Source: Amborella trichopoda (Eukaryota; Streptophyta; Magnoliopsida; Amborellales; Amborellaceae). From it: a stretch of DNA of 64,000 nt. Where the stretch lies: contig NW_006495906.1 of the NCBI RefSeq assembly GCF_000471905.2, forward strand, positions 2,709,011 through 2,773,010, given 5' to 3'. A program made the translations under genes and the position numbers. Positions 1 to 11,990 of the stretch are shown piece by piece. Position 1 is the stretch's first letter. Each line of letters starts with the position of its first letter. The notes below the pieces were generated by a model. The model saw only the letters and a program-made list of their open reading frames with translations. It was not told the origin of the DNA and ran no database searches.

Positions 1-193
1 ACCTTAAAGTAACCAAGTGGGCCAGATTTTGATGAACATCCACACAAGAAACCCCCCCCCCCCTCCCCCTTGCCCAATCTTCTTTTGTAATAGCAAACCA
101 ACTCCATAGACAAAAAGAATTCTAGCTTTCAAAACCTCCAATTCCATAATCACACCATCAAACATCTGCCTATTTCTCTCAAGCCAAAGTTCC

Positions 194-932
194 TTACAAA
201 ATTGCTGCTCGAAATATGTCCCATAACAAACTTCCTATCTTGGGGATACCACAAAGTTTAAATTGAGAAACAAGGTGAAAAACCGATGATGGAAGAGCAA
301 GAGAAAAACCTACCATTTGCATAGCCCAACACCACAAATTGTATGCACACTGATAGTAAAGAAAAAGATGGTCATTCGATTCCCCATCACTTTTACAAAA
401 GAGACGCATTTACAATCAACATCCTTTTCTGAAGATTATCAACAGTTAAAATTTCCCTTGAGCCAAAATCCATATAAAGACTTGAACCTTATGAGGTATC
501 TTCCATTTCCAAATGTCTTTAAGAGCTGGCATGTTCCAGCTAACACGACCATGAAACAAAATGTGATATGCAGATTTGATAGAGAGCACTCCACTAGCTT
601 TTAGATCTCAAATAACTTCATCTATAGCCTGCTGCGAGAGATACACATTATGCAACAATTGTAATAATTCAATGTATTGATCCACCGCATTGAGGCAGTC
701 GACTATATAAACAATTAATATTCCACGCCACTGACTGGCCCCTTATCTCTCCAATATCACAAACCTTAGCTAGCGGCTGAGCACATCTTAAAAATAAATA
801 AGGAAACATCATATTAAAGGGTATATCAGTCAACCATTTAGAATGCCAAAAAAGCACGATATCCTTTTTATCAACTGTCCATCTTAAATAACTCAAAACA
901 ATAGTACGCATGGACAACAAAGATTTCCACAT
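194..932 (-). pseudogene. LINE zf-RVT zinc-binding region, broken
   Basis: Frame 932-669 contains an FWHSKWLTD-like block typical of the linker after plant LINE RTs. Frame 409-194 contains a Cys/His pattern (CKSDGESNDHLFLYYQC) matching the zf-RVT domain. Between them the reading frame is interrupted. The region continues the LINE polyprotein downstream of the RT and serves only as a marker of the decayed element. Confidence 0.7.
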
Positions 933-1177
933 AAAAGATTGTTGAGTACCTCCCTATCCTCTAGCTACCAAAAGATTGATAGAATCAAAACCATATTTTG
1001 AAATCAGAACTATCTTCCAAAGCTGATTATCACATTGAGAATCCGCCACCACCATTTTGCAATCAAAGCTTGATTCACATATTTCAGTTTACTTATTCCC
1101 AATCCTCCTTCGCTTTTTAGTGTACAAACTCGATCCCAACTCACTAATTGATATTTCTTGACCACATAATTAGATCC

Positions 1178-2100
1178 CTATAGAAAATTCCTCATAAGTT
1201 TCTCCAACTTTTTCTCTACATCACTCGGCATCAAAAGTAGTGACATTTGATATATCGGGAGATTGGATAACGAAGATTTGATCAGTGTAACTCTGCCCCC
1301 CCAAAGACAATGCTTGGTGTTCCAAACATCTAACTTCACATTTGCCCTTTTCACTACTAAATCCCATACCTCTTTTCGAAGTCTTGCATTTGATAACGGC
1401 ATTCCTAAATACTTTATTGGAAAACATTCCACTTTACATCTCATATCATCTGCCAAAGATTTTACCATTTCAGTAGAGCAACCAACTCCAATAGCCGATG
1501 TGTTTAAGAAATTAGCCTTAATACCCAAGGTTGTTTCACAACATCTCAAGAACCTTCCGATAACCAACACTTGATTTAACTCAAGCCCACAAAAACGTAT
1601 TGTATCATCTGCATATTGAAGGTGAGAAATACAAGGACCTGAAGAATTTATCTCAAAACCAGAAAAACCTTGATTCCTCACCACATTATTAATCATAAGA
1701 CTAAAATCCTCACTAACTAGAGTAAATAGAAAAGGGGAAAGAGGATCCCCTTGTCTTATTCCTCAAAAATCCTTGAAGAAGCCTTTAAGGCTACCATTAA
1801 TCAAAACAGAAAAATGTGCAGACAATAAACAACCTGAGATCCACTTTCTCCATTGCGACCTGAAACCCATTCGATACATAATCTCATCTAGAACTCCCCA
1901 TTCCACTCGATCATAAGCTTTCTCCATGTCTAGCTTAAAGAGTAACTCGGGGATCCCACTAGCAGTCCTAACATGAATACACTTTTGTGCAATTAAGACC
2001 CCATCCATTATCATCCTTCCACTAATGAACGCCGACTGAGTTCCAGAGATAATAACATGGAGAAATCATTTCAACCTTTTACCCAAAACTTTGGAAATAA
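1178..2100 (-). pseudogene. LINE reverse transcriptase domain, broken
   Basis: This codes for the RT that would copy the LINE RNA at the target site. Frame 2014-1763 holds the early RT motif LDMEKAYDRVEW; just upstream another frame reads VLGKRLK and SAFISGRMIMDGVLIA, typical of RT motif 1. Frame 1696-1178 (172 aa) holds the catalytic block LQYADDTIRF near residue 30, then the KYLGMPL and WGGRVTLIKS blocks usual in plant L1 elements. A stop or shift at about 1700-1760 separates the two frames, so no functional RT can be made. The call is firm; the boundaries are approximate. Confidence 0.85.
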
Positions 2101-2110
2101 CATCTCTCTT

Positions 2111-2536
2111 TGTATATCTAAAATTTTTGGCATCATAGTTCTCTCTCCTTTCTATGTATCCACAAAGGTTCAGTTGGTATCAACAGTGGCAGATATCCCA
2201 TCCAGTTAAGTGGGGTATTAACCACGTCGCTGGCTTTCCTCTCTTCCCAAGTAAAATGGGGCACTGGGACAGTAGGCTGCAAGATATTTTTCTGGTAGTC
2301 AAATGAATGAAATGCAATGCAACACGGAAAGCACGTGGCTTCAACACAACAAAAACTGCTAAAAAAAAATGCAAGAACTCAAGGTGTCACCGTCTCTCTC
2401 TTCCCCTCTCAAAATCACCTCATGAAAACTTGGAATCTTTCTCTCTAAACCCCTCAAACTTGGGAATTCTCATAATCTCGAGGGTTAGGTCAAATGGATC
2501 AGCATGTGTCCAACCCCCCCCCCCCCTCAAATGCTC
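2111..2536. other. Unassigned spacer between two LINE fragments
   Basis: I recognise no gene here. The stretch contains a C homopolymer near 2513-2526 next to the A-rich tail of the following LINE. Short open frames on both strands look like chance. Confidence 0.5.
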
Positions 2537-3560
2537 TTTGTTTTTTGTTTTTTTTAATGGTAAATAAGAATTTCCATTACATTGCTCAAAATAATAGATT
2601 AAAGATGATAGACCACAAGAGACTGGAGATAAACTCCATGCTTCACCAGTGCATCGGCCAAGAAGTTACTCTCTCTGAAACAATGGGAAAAATGCATCTA
2701 AAGGGAGGTGTAAAGCTCTTTGATTCGATCGAAAATTGGAATTAGCCTCCAAAGAAGGGTTGAACTCCTTCGGCTCGAAGGATGATGTTTAAGGAATCCC
2801 CTTCAACGATGATCTCCATTGAGGTATCATTGATCAATTAGAGCCTCTATAAAAGCGTCGTGCCTCAACCTCGTTTGTGGAGCAGGGATGAAGGGGACCA
2901 AAAAAAAAACCACAATTGAGTACCCTGAATCATGGAGCACTCCTCCAATACCTGCATGACCTAGATTACCCAATGAATTCATATCAAAATTTAATTTAAG
3001 TTTAGCATCAAAAGGAAGGGACAATGATGATCTTTTGATGTTCAGCATTGTATGAAGGATGAGGATGAGGAGTCTCTAAGGTTTTAAAAATAATGTTGCT
3101 TCTAGAATATTAGAGCAGATCTTCATGGCTGAGGCCCATTTTGCTGCAATATTGAGGATCAGGTCATGAACGGCTTCAAGAGAGGAAAAGGTGCCTTCAA
3201 AAGTTCTCTAATTTCGTTCAGGCAGTGGATGATAATGGATGGGAAATGTAGGAATGGTGATCAATATTTCTTCAACTGACTTATAAATGAGGTAGGTATT
3301 GGTTAGAATCTTTCACCTTTTCCTCATATTGTTAATAATAAGCACTTTGTCTTGAAGGAATATTAACAAAAAGTATTGAATTTTATGGGGAATTTGGAGA
3401 TCCTATAACCAGTTCAAGCCCACATAATCGATATTTGCCATTATGCAACAGTTATGTCAGACCTAATTTGTGAAAGTTTCACTTGGGCTAAGAGATTGAA
3501 GAGCGGTGAATTCATGAAGGACTTGATCATTAACCCAATCCATCGTTAGTTACACATGTG
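2537..3560 (-). mobile_element. LINE 3'-end fragment (zf-RVT, RNase H, A-rich tail)
   Basis: This is a second minus-strand LINE remnant. Around 3470-3320 the minus strand encodes a zf-RVT-like stretch (LQIPHKIQYFLLIFLQDK, compared with the usual 'lkiPpKikhFLWr'). 3048-2827 encodes an RNase H-like domain. Near 2700-2620 its C-terminal block reads ESNFLADALVKHG. The minus strand then runs into an A-rich tail (T-rich on the plus strand, about 2537-2560), as expected at a LINE 3' end. The 5' end is truncated. It is distinct from the LINE at 1-2110 because it ends in its own tail. Confidence 0.75.
2827..3048 (-). pseudogene. RNase H-like (RVT_3) domain of LINE
   Basis: The 73-residue frame reads KLNFDMNSLGNLGHAGIGGV near residue 17, matching the first strand and catalytic Asp of the plant RVT_3 RNase H family (usual form LNFDGSxxGNPGxAGxGGVxRD). 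The C-terminal half continues in another frame at about 2700-2620. The domain normally removes RNA from RNA/DNA hybrids during LINE copying. The glycine after FD is replaced by Met, and the frame is broken, so activity is unlikely. Confidence 0.75.
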
Positions 3561-3885
3561 CATCGTGACTAACATTTGATGATAAGAGGCAATAAAAACA
3601 TTCCAATTTGATACAAAACTCTAGGATACATATACTCTCATGGCCCATATTGAAAGAAAGACTTATGTGAACTTTTGTCCGGAAATACAAATTTTTTTTT
3701 TAATAATAATAATCCTTATGTTTTTGGCAAAAAGATCACTCACATATGGTCTTATTACAAAAAATAGATATTCCAAAATAAACAGCACATCAATAAAATA
3801 AATCTCAACTACTTGATGCCATTCATACAACCTAATACTGTGCTTGAGAATACAAAATAAAAGAATAAGCAAATAAACGAAAAAA
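3561..3885. other. Unassigned AT-rich spacer
   Basis: I see no domain, repeat or RNA gene. The stretch is A/T-rich and ends in an A-run immediately before the candidate LTR. Confidence 0.5.
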
Positions 3886-4159
3886 TGTTGGAGATTACCT
3901 CAACCGGGCTTTTTACACCCCACACCGAGTCACCACATTCAATGGCGCGGGATCTGTGGTCTAGTTTGAATTTCGAACCGAAAAAACTGATTTCGGCCAA
4001 ACTAGGTAACCACCTTTAAAATCTCTACTACACCCTAACCCCCAAAATTAACTTAGACTTCCCTCTAATTTTTCAAACCCTTAGTTTCTTCTTATGTTTA
4101 GAGAGGAGAGAAAGAGTACTACCTAGGGTTGGGTATGCCCCTATGGGAGTTTTGGAGAG

Positions 4160-4262
4160 ATAAGCTTAAAGAGAGAAATATAGAGGAGAGAGAGTGGAGC
4201 GTGCCCCTCTAAGAGAGAGAGAGATGAGAGAGAGTGATTATGGGAGAGAGAGAGGTTGTGTA
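4160..4262. repeat. GA-rich imperfect microsatellite
   Basis: The plus strand is dominated by GAGA runs (gagagagaga, several tracts). On the minus strand this is the CT-rich leader downstream of the TATA box. Confidence 0.7.
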
Positions 4263-4280
4263 GAGATGGGGAAGAGCACC

Positions 4281-4290
4281 CCTATTTATA
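4281..4290 (-). promoter_or_regulatory. TATA box of candidate LTR
   Basis: The minus strand reads TATAAATAGG, a strong plant TATA element, followed downstream by CT-rich leader sequence. It fits a pol II start near 4255. Confidence 0.45.
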
Positions 4291-5712
4291 GTGAAATTTA
4301 GGTTTAGGGTTTCTTAAGGTTTTTCCATAGTTTGTCTCTTTCATGAGATTGAATCTAGACCGTTGATCAAAGTGACTTATAGGGTGAGAGATTTGAGCCA
4401 TCCATTCCATAGATGGGCCATCAACATTATGGAATGTGTTTGGACCATTATCCTTCTTTCCTTAAACCATTTTCCCATCAATATATTTAAATAAAATAAA
4501 TATCATGCATTCCATAAAATTACATGATCCATCTCACATGTTCCATAAGGATATGTCAAATATTATCAAGCAAATAAATACTGCCAAATATAAATAAGAT
4601 AAGGTCAATATTTACTATCTATTCAAATTGATCGTATCCCTTTAAAGCAAACTTGCAATAAAACAAAATAAGTCATGGTCAATATTTCCATTCCAAGATT
4701 TGACGGCATGCCACAAATCAAAGTTACCATAACTGAAAGACTTGAACACAAAGCAAATAACAAGAATCCAAAGGGTGGGGCGTGCCACCCCTATGTGGTA
4801 CATGTGGGCCCATGTGCACTTTGGGCCTCCCATAGAATTTTGTTAATAGTTTTTAAAATTAAATAAAACAAATTAATATATATTTGGATTTTTACAATTT
4901 TGTAAAATCAATAACTGTATTTTCATAAGTCCAAAAAGCATAAATAAAATATTGAGAGATTCATAAAAATTCAAATAATAAAACTAAAATCATTTCAATA
5001 ATAAAATGAATACAATTAAATTAATATGATGGGAAAAGGATCCATATAGTTTTTGGAATTCAATATGTAATTATGGGGTACTCCACCTTCAGCTATGGTC
5101 TACAGACCACACTAGCTTCATCGAACCGACCCAGTGTTTTTCATGAACCACAATCGAAGCAGGGGCTCATTAGCGAGTCACCAAAGCTAGGCCGATGAAT
5201 CAAGGGGTTGCAATCCCAGTCTGTGGATTACAGGTCATTCCCCAGAGACGAGTCAAAGTCACCACGACCTGATGCGACCACAACTCTATGGCCCATAGGG
5301 GTATCTCTCGCACATGCATACGCTTCACCTAAAGGTGGATATCTGGCTTTCTTGAACGATCTATCGATATGCATGTTGTGTGATGGAACAGGGATGAGGT
5401 TTTGGCCCCTGTCTCAATAGGCTAACCATCATACACAAGGGTCACACAGTCCCTCAGCTCACTCATCTAGGCATAAGCTCCGACCTCATCAAGGGTTAAC
5501 CCAAAACCCTCATCGGTTAATTATCTATGACCAGGTACCTTGGGTTTTTCAACCGACTGGCCTAGATCGATAAGCACAGTCCGGTATAAGCAAACATCAA
5601 TCGCTTAGTATGGTCCTCAAGGGACCACACTCCCACTGAGTTTACGTTTCATTATAATAAAAGTATTTCAATACACACTCATAAGCCCTTTAAAGGCCAC
5701 ATAAACCCAACA

Positions 5713-6921
5713 CATATATGCCTCTCCAAATGATACTGGAGGACTTTTGATGAGATGTGATATGTCTCTTCTAATCCGTCGTTGGTTAAGGATATAAGGC
5801 TTAACAGATGAGGCATAAGGGAACATCGCCATGTGATATCATAATGAAGTGAATCCTTGAAGATATAAACCATGAGGCCTTATATGCCTATAGGTTCAGG
5901 AAATATACAATTTGGGCAATATTCGGAGTTGCCTTAAACCCAATGTTCATATACATGGTGAGTCAAGACATGCTTTGATTGACACCCCAAAACTTTAATT
6001 TTTGGGATTGAGTTGAGACTCTTATGAAATTTTATTTAAGGCATGATATCCCTCACCCTAACATTTCGTATCATTCATGCTTGGCTTAACCCATCATCTG
6101 TATTCCCTGGCTTTTAAATCCTTAAAATCTTATGTGTTATCTGTATAGCTAGGATGACCCTCCGTCACCAAAATTGAGGTTTCTCTCTAAATATTAGGAA
6201 TTTTCTCATGGAACCAGTTTTGTTGGATTCTTGATTCAAGCCCCTATCACCCTTAAAAGGTGTGACATTGTGTTAATCCTTGTGGAGTGAGAGATTTCAT
6301 ACGATATGTACTAGTTTTGTTGACGCAATTTTCAACAGAAACTGGTTAATTTGGATGGACGAGATCTCTCATATCTATGATTTACTTGAAGGAAGACTTG
6401 AACCATTGTGTTCGTCTTTGAGTCTTCTTTCATCTCTCCAAATTTTATGTTCAAATAATATACCATCAGGGAGTGGTTGATGAATTATGAAGATATATCA
6501 AAACGTGTTGCAAAAGTTCAACTGATGGTCAATAAAGAGCAGCATAATCCCTATTTTCTCTCGCATGATGTCCTTGCTGGATCTTGGATCTGCAAATTCG
6601 AAATTGAATATTGTGAAGATGAGCATTAACTGAAATATGTGATTATCACTAAAAGACACCTGTGCATGCAAACAAATCCATTTAAATCATGTAATTATCC
6701 AGTTAAAATAGGTGATTGTCGACGTTAAGATTAGCGTGAATATGAGGATGGATATTGATGTAAGGATTAGGGCATGAAGATGAAGATGCCAACTTTGTGG
6801 TTATCAATTGAATATTTCATGATTATCAGTTAGTGTAGATACCCCCCTCGAAATTTTGGTTAAGGGAACTCCTGAAAACCTCGATTATGAGCTCAAAAGA
6901 CTTTAAAAAATTTAGTAAACC
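5713..6921. other. Unassigned intergenic sequence
   Basis: No recognisable gene, RNA or tandem repeat. It is moderately AT-rich with only short open frames of chance length. The Tekay-type element was inserted at its right edge; the last five bases (AAACC) resemble the bases beyond the element's other end (AGACC). Confidence 0.5.
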
Positions 6922-7906
6922 TGTCACGACCCCACCCCCGACCACCTTATCCTTGATGACGGAGGGCGACCGGGCGCGGGTTCGTGATCTCAACGTAGCG
7001 TTTGTTACTCGGGTAGGAGCAGACTCAACGCTTTATTCTCGGTAATCAAGCAAACCAAGAAAAGTCGACGCTTACAAGCCTAAAAGTTTAAAACTTAGCA
7101 AATTCATTCATAAGAAAAGATGTGTCATTACATTGCATTACACCCCAAAAGTAGTACAATAGAGTTCAGGGCTCCAAGGCCCAAAGTTACATAGTTAAAA
7201 GAAAGCAGTACAATTAGGGCATAGAGCCTAGCTACCTACAAGATCTAAAAATCCTTCTCCGAATGACCGCTTTGATCTTTAGCTGCAACCCACACTCCGA
7301 ACTCTGAACCTCTCACTTTTAGTCTACAAGGAGGAAAAATAATGGAATGATCTTTGAAGCTCAGAAACCAGATCTAGTGTTATACGTTGGTAACAAGTCT
7401 ACCCATGTACAATAAACAATTTGCTAGATCATAATCCGTGGCAGCGTAATAGTCACATATATTGATCATTGGATCAGTACATCAACTATAAACAGGATAT
7501 CCAAGCAACAATGCATCAATTATAGACAATATCATGCAGTCATTACAACTACAGGAAATCACAGTCACAAGCCATTTGTTACACACTCACTCTCTAGTTC
7601 CCTACTCCTGTTAGTAGAAGCTCTATCCATCAGGTCAAGCCAAACTCGTTGCTTAGGACTTCTACTATCCCACAGGAGGGAGGGCAATGACAAGTGGGGT
7701 AATCCGCTTCATAATATCCTCAACTCAGACACATAGTCTCCTGCGTGCGTTATGGATTCGATAGGCCTTTGCCTTGCAAGGCATGAATCAATCATATATC
7801 TCATCTCATGAATCACAGGGAGCAACCCTCTTTTCTACCCTAACCAGTGCCTATCATTGTATAGGTTAGGGAACATGTTGGCATTACGGTCTCAGTACGT
7901 CAGTCT

Positions 7907-7938
7907 CCACTACCGATGGGTGACCCATCACGTAGTGG
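7907..7938. repeat. Imperfect hairpin in 3' LTR
   Basis: Arms ccactaccgatgggt (7907-7921) and acccatcacgtagtgg (7923-7938) pair except for a small bulge and a mismatch. It is homologous to 15477-15509. A second related hairpin follows at 7991-8019, and its counterpart lies at 15562-15592. Confidence 0.75.
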
Positions 7939-9257
7939 TCAGTATCCATAAACAATGGCCATTCTCACATTGATATAACATAACAGTGTTCATTACCAAT
8001 GGGTGCCCCATTGGGTAGTGGTCATCATTATGGCCTCAGCTATTGTTCGAGCATTCTATTCATTCATGCCAATTCAACGCTTCATAACAGATAAATCACA
8101 TTCTCATCATAGCAGTATGGCAATTAACACGAAACATTCATTACTTGAATCCTAGCATAACATTTACACATGGATATCTTCAATGGCATTTTGGCACTTA
8201 CCATGAAACTTTCATCACGAAATAATCACATCAATATGGCGCTTATCACTTTCCACATAGCACATTATTGTGGAGCTTCAATCACATAACCTTGTGGCAT
8301 ATGCATGGCAATTATCATATAGCATTCATCCTTGCCACTTACCGAGGAAATTTTAATGCTTCAGTTAATAGCTAGATGAGAGAATTTCAATGTTTCACTT
8401 ATTACAGAAATCAGACCTCATTAGTGTGGTCGAAAGTTAGTTCTAAACGAATAATAGTTGTTGAAAAACAGTGGGTAGTAACACCCTCACGCATTTTGGG
8501 GTATCACTCAAAATTTATGGGAAATTTCGAAAATCTCAAAACATGTAATTGTGTCTATTCACAGGGCTTTCCAACGGTGGCAATTTGAGGATGTTTGGAT
8601 GTCGTTTTCCAGGCCAAAAGTGCGACCCAAAAAGAGTCACAGTTGCTGGAATTTACAGCGACTGTGAGCAATGACATGTCTCACGCTTTAGGCCATATCT
8701 TTTGGTCCATGTGACATTTTATCATGATACAAAAAACAAACTTTAACTAGACATGTATATCTTTCATTTAAAACCAATTTGGGCCCATTTAGGCACTGTT
8801 TGGTCATTGAAAAGCACAGGCCAGAAGCTTGCACAGTTGCTGGAAAAATCTCCTTCCCTCAAGCATTAACATGCCACCACCATATCATACACCATCTTAT
8901 AGTTTGACTTAAGTCATAATTTAGTCTTAATCATATCAAGAAAACTTGTGAGTTTGGCAAGGAAATAACTCTATAGTTTTTTCTAAAATTCATTAGCCAT
9001 GTTCAAGGATTATTCCACTTCATTTTTCGTCCACTCTACATTCGTTCATTCTATCGATCCTATCCCATTTAAGTGAATCTAGGGGAGGTATAACACTACA
9101 TCCACTTACATAAAGGTCACAACGCCCCCTAAACTTCCTTGCGTAGGTCGCCTCATGCTGCAGTAGGTAGCCTCTCAACGGCAGCAGCACAAGGCCCTCT
9201 AGAAAGAGAGTTTGAGGGAAGGAGAGAGATACGTCGCTAAGGGTGAGGAGGGGTGCG

Positions 9258-9264
9258 ATTTATA
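9258..9264 (-). promoter_or_regulatory. TATA box in Tekay-type 3' LTR
   Basis: The minus strand reads CCTATAAATCGC here, followed by a CT-rich leader. The matching segment is missing from the 5' LTR. Confidence 0.65.
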
Positions 9265-9439
9265 GGCGTGTGGGTAGGTGAGGTCAACTGTGGCTGACAT
9301 CGCGGGGTAGTTGAGAAAAGAGCTGTGGCTGGCGTCACTCGCGCGACGCTGACAGGTACATCGTGGCGCTGACACCCCTCATGACTGCACACTTGACCAA
9401 CCGTGCATGGCGTTACTTAAGGGGGCGACGCTTCTGACG

Positions 9440-9795
9440 GTAACACACTTGTGGAGATGCTCTAGACGACGATACGCTCGTGGTGATGCTCCAGACGGTG
9501 ACACACTTGTGGTGATGCTCTAGACAACGATACACGCTCGCGGCGATGCTCTAGATGGTGGCACACGCTCGCAACGATGCTCCAGACGGTGATGTGGCGA
9601 TGCTCCAAACAGCAATACACGCTCGTTGCGATGCTCCAGACGACGATACAGGCTCGTGACGATTGTCCAGACGGCGATGCATGCTTGCGGCGATGCTCGA
9701 GACGACGGTACATGCTTACGGCGATGCTTCAGACGATGATGCACGCTCGTGGCGATGCTCCAGACGGTGATGCATGCTTGAGGCAATGCCTCCAT
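9440..9795. repeat. 31-bp minisatellite in U3 of Tekay-type 3' LTR
   Basis: About eleven degenerate copies of a 31-bp unit built around gatgctccagacggcgatac and cgctcg. Open frames over it encode only repeating short peptides. It lies upstream of the TATA box on the minus strand, so within U3. Confidence 0.85.
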
Positions 9796-9960
9796 GTTAC
9801 ATGGACAACACTAGGCCAAATCACAAGGACGACGCTAGGCCAAATCACACTGATGATGCTATCCTTCGCCCTTAACGTCGGGCGTGCGCTCCTGCCTCTT
9901 TCGACTTCCTTCTATCTGCTACCGCGAGTTATCAGACTCAATTGAATTGTGGCCCTTGCA

Positions 9961-9973
9961 TCATTTCCCCCTT
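9961..9973 (-). promoter_or_regulatory. Polypurine tract
   Basis: The minus strand reads AAGGGGGAAATGA immediately upstream of the 3' LTR, the expected primer for plus-strand DNA synthesis. Confidence 0.85.
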
Positions 9974-10001
9974 AAAAAGGATTTCGTCCCCAAAATCATT
10001 A

Positions 10002-10319
10002 ATCAAAGAGGTGGGGGTATTTTTCCCTAATTTCATCCTCCCATTCCCACGTTGATTCTTCCCTTGTGTGATATTGCCATTGCACCCGTACTAAGGGAAT
10101 TTCTTTATTGCACAACACCTGTGCTCTTCAGTCCAATATCATAATTGGTCGTTCAGCGTAGGTTGGGTCTTCCTTGAGTGGGATTGGTTTGTATTCTAAA
10201 ACATGGGATGGGTCAGGTCGATATTTCCTTAGCAGGCATACATGGAAGACATTGATATTGGCCAAATCAAGTGGCAGGGCAAGTCGGTATGCCACACTCC
10301 CAATTCTTTCCAAAATTTC
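10002..10319 (-). pseudogene. pol: Integrase C-terminal linker and chromodomain
   Basis: Frame 10313-10128 reads ERIGSVAYRLALPLDLANIN then FHVCLLRKYRPDPSHV, the usual linker of Tekay integrases. After a stop, the same strand at about 10130-10002 encodes VRVQWQYHTREESTWEWEDE followed by a YPHLF end and a stop, recognisable as a chromodomain of the Tekay type. Such domains steer integration to marked chromatin. The intervening stop separates it from the integrase. Confidence 0.85.
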
Positions 10320-11182
10320 AAAAGGCCTAATGAACCATGGGTTTAATTTTCCTTTCTTACCAAACCTCGTAACGCCCGTGGTCGGTGATACCTTAAGGAA
10401 GACCCGATCTCCTACCTCAAACTCGAGGTCTCTTTTGCGATTATCGGCATAACTCTTTTGCTGACTTTGGGCTATCCTGAGCTGTTCTTTAATTAAGGCA
10501 ATCTTCTCAAAATTTATCTGGACAGTTTCGAGCCCCAGTAATTTCCTCTCACCTCATCCCAACAGATGGGTGATCTACACTTCCTTCCATATAGGGCCTC
10601 ATACGGTGCCATTTGGATGCTGGTTTGGAAGCTAATGTTTACGAAAACTCTATCAGGGGCAGATGGTCCTCCCAGCTTCCTTTAAAATCAGTGATACACG
10701 CCCTTAGCATGTCTTCTAGTATTTGCGTGGTTCTTTTTGATTGGCCATCTGTATGGGGATGAAAGGCAGTGTTGAAGGTAAGTTCGTCCTCAAAGCTGAT
10801 TGTAGGCTTGACCAAAATATAGAAGTGAACCTGGGGTCCCTGTCCGACACAATGCTAATAGGAATCCCATGAAGTCTCACAATTTCTCTAATGTACAGCA
10901 GGGCAGACTTGTCCAACGTATAGTTCGTGCTAACTGGTAAGAAGTGAGCAACCTTAGTTAGTCGGTTCACTATGACCTAGATACCATCATGCCCTGCCCT
11001 AAACCTGGGTAACCCAGAGATAAAGTCCATTGCGAGGTGTTCCTATTCCAACTCTGGTATAGGCAGGGGTTGTAATAGTCCAGCAGGTTTCTGATGTTCT
11101 GTTTTCACTTGTTGGCACATTAGACATTTAGCCACAAACTATGCCATGTCTCGCTTCATGTTGTTCCACCAGAAGGATCCTT
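10320..11182 (-). pseudogene. pol: Ty3 integrase, broken
   Basis: The second half of the N-terminal zinc-binding motif is seen as CLMCQQVKTEH near 11110. The catalytic core follows: MDFISGLPR (first Asp, about 11020), then frame 10970-10716 with NRLTKVAHFLPV and REIVRLHGIPISIVSDRDPR, holding the second Asp. The region with the expected Glu lies in a frameshifted stretch at about 10730. After that come [19 protein letters not shown] (about 10590) and the C-terminal barrel. The enzyme inserts the DNA copy. Several frame changes and in-frame stops disable it. Confidence 0.87.
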
Positions 11183-11985
11183 TCAAATCCTGATACATCT
11201 TTGTACCCCTAGGGTGTATCGTGTAGTGAGAGTGGTGTGCTTCTTCCAGAATGGCCCTTTTGCACTTTCGTCATTGGGAACACATATGTGGCCCTTAAAC
11301 CTTAACAGTCCATCATTGCCTATGGAGAAATGCTCTTTTCCCTCCATCTTCAATTCTTCAAGGATTTTCATCAGTTGGGGATCTTCTCTCTGAGCTGCTC
11401 CAACTTGTTGGAAAAGTTGGGGCTCCACCCTTAGACATGACAATACTTCAATCTCTTCACCAAGAGGTTGAGATGGGTGCCATTCCACTACATCCTCCAA
11501 AAAATTCATTTCTCGCACCATCAATCGTGCCATGGAGACCACAGTTTTTCGACTTAAGGCGTCGGCAACAATATTAGTCTTGCCTGGATGGTATTCGATT
11601 GTGCCGTCATAGTCGTTCAATAGGTCCATCCATCTCCTTTGCCTCATATTTAACTCTTTTTGGGAAACAAGTACTTGAGGCTCTTGTGGTCCGTGAACAC
11701 CTTAAATTGGGCCCCATAGAGGTAGTGCCTCCAGATTTTTAATGCAAATACTATTGCCTCGAGTTTCCAATCATGAGTGGGTTAGTTATGCTCGTATGAC
11801 CTTAATTGCCTAGAGGCATAAGCAATAACCTTACCTCTCTGTATTAGTAAAATCCCGAGCCCCTGATGGGATGCATCCGTATAAATCACGAAATCTTCAT
11901 TTCCCTCGGGAAATTCCTGGATCGGCGCGGTGGTTAGTCTCTTCTTAAGTTCTTGGAAACTTCTTTCACAATCTTCTGACCACAT
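11183..11985 (-). pseudogene. pol: Ty3 RNase H domain and connection to integrase
   Basis: Frame 11985-11782 starts with SFQELKKRLTTAPI and includes the RNase H active-site region IYTDASHQGLG and AYASRQLRSYE. After a stop near 11780 the domain resumes with the [15 protein letters not shown] type block in another frame, and frame 11647-11183 contributes IEYHPGKTNIVADALSRK, the conserved end of Ty3 RNase H. The rest of that frame is the RH-integrase connector. At least one stop and one shift lie inside the domain. Confidence 0.87.
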
Positions 11986-11990
11986 AAATT

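Larger units (their letters stand above)
1..2110 (-). mobile_element. Degenerate L1-type LINE retrotransposon (RT plus zf-RVT)
   Basis: On the minus strand, from high to low coordinates, pieces of a plant non-LTR polyprotein appear in the expected order: start of the reverse transcriptase (about 2100-1763), RT core with the catalytic YADD motif (1696-1178), and the C-terminal zf-RVT zinc-binding domain (932-194). The reading frame is broken by several stops and frame changes. No endonuclease domain is visible upstream, so the copy is 5'-truncated at about 2110. If the RNase H domain was present it lies beyond the left edge. This is a dead copy. Domain order and motifs are seen; the L1 assignment follows from knowledge of plant LINEs. 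Confidence 0.85.
3886..5712 (-). mobile_element. Candidate LTR, minus orientation (solo or remnant)
   Basis: The block starts TGTTGGAG at 3886 and ends CCCAACA at 5712, giving TG...CA ends within 6-bp inverted repeats (TGTTGG/CCAACA). On the minus strand a good TATA box (TATAAATAGG, 4290-4281) lies about 1.42 kb from the upstream end, followed by a pyrimidine-rich leader, the layout of U3-R-U5. No matching 5-bp target duplication is seen (AAAAA versus CATAT), and no primer site or coding domain flanks it. The LTR assignment is inference; only the ends and TATA are seen. Confidence 0.4.
6922..9960 (-). repeat. 3' LTR of the Tekay-type element
   Basis: On the minus strand it begins TGCAAGGGCCAC (9960) and ends GGGGTCGTGACA (6922). 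It is the partner of 14495-17439. It keeps the TATA box (9264-9258), so U3 is about 0.7 kb and the remaining R plus U5 about 2.3 kb, which is unusually long. Confidence 0.92.

Noticed and set aside
4287..5900. Copia element downstream of the candidate LTR
   Set aside because: No copia integrase or RT motif was found on either strand around it.
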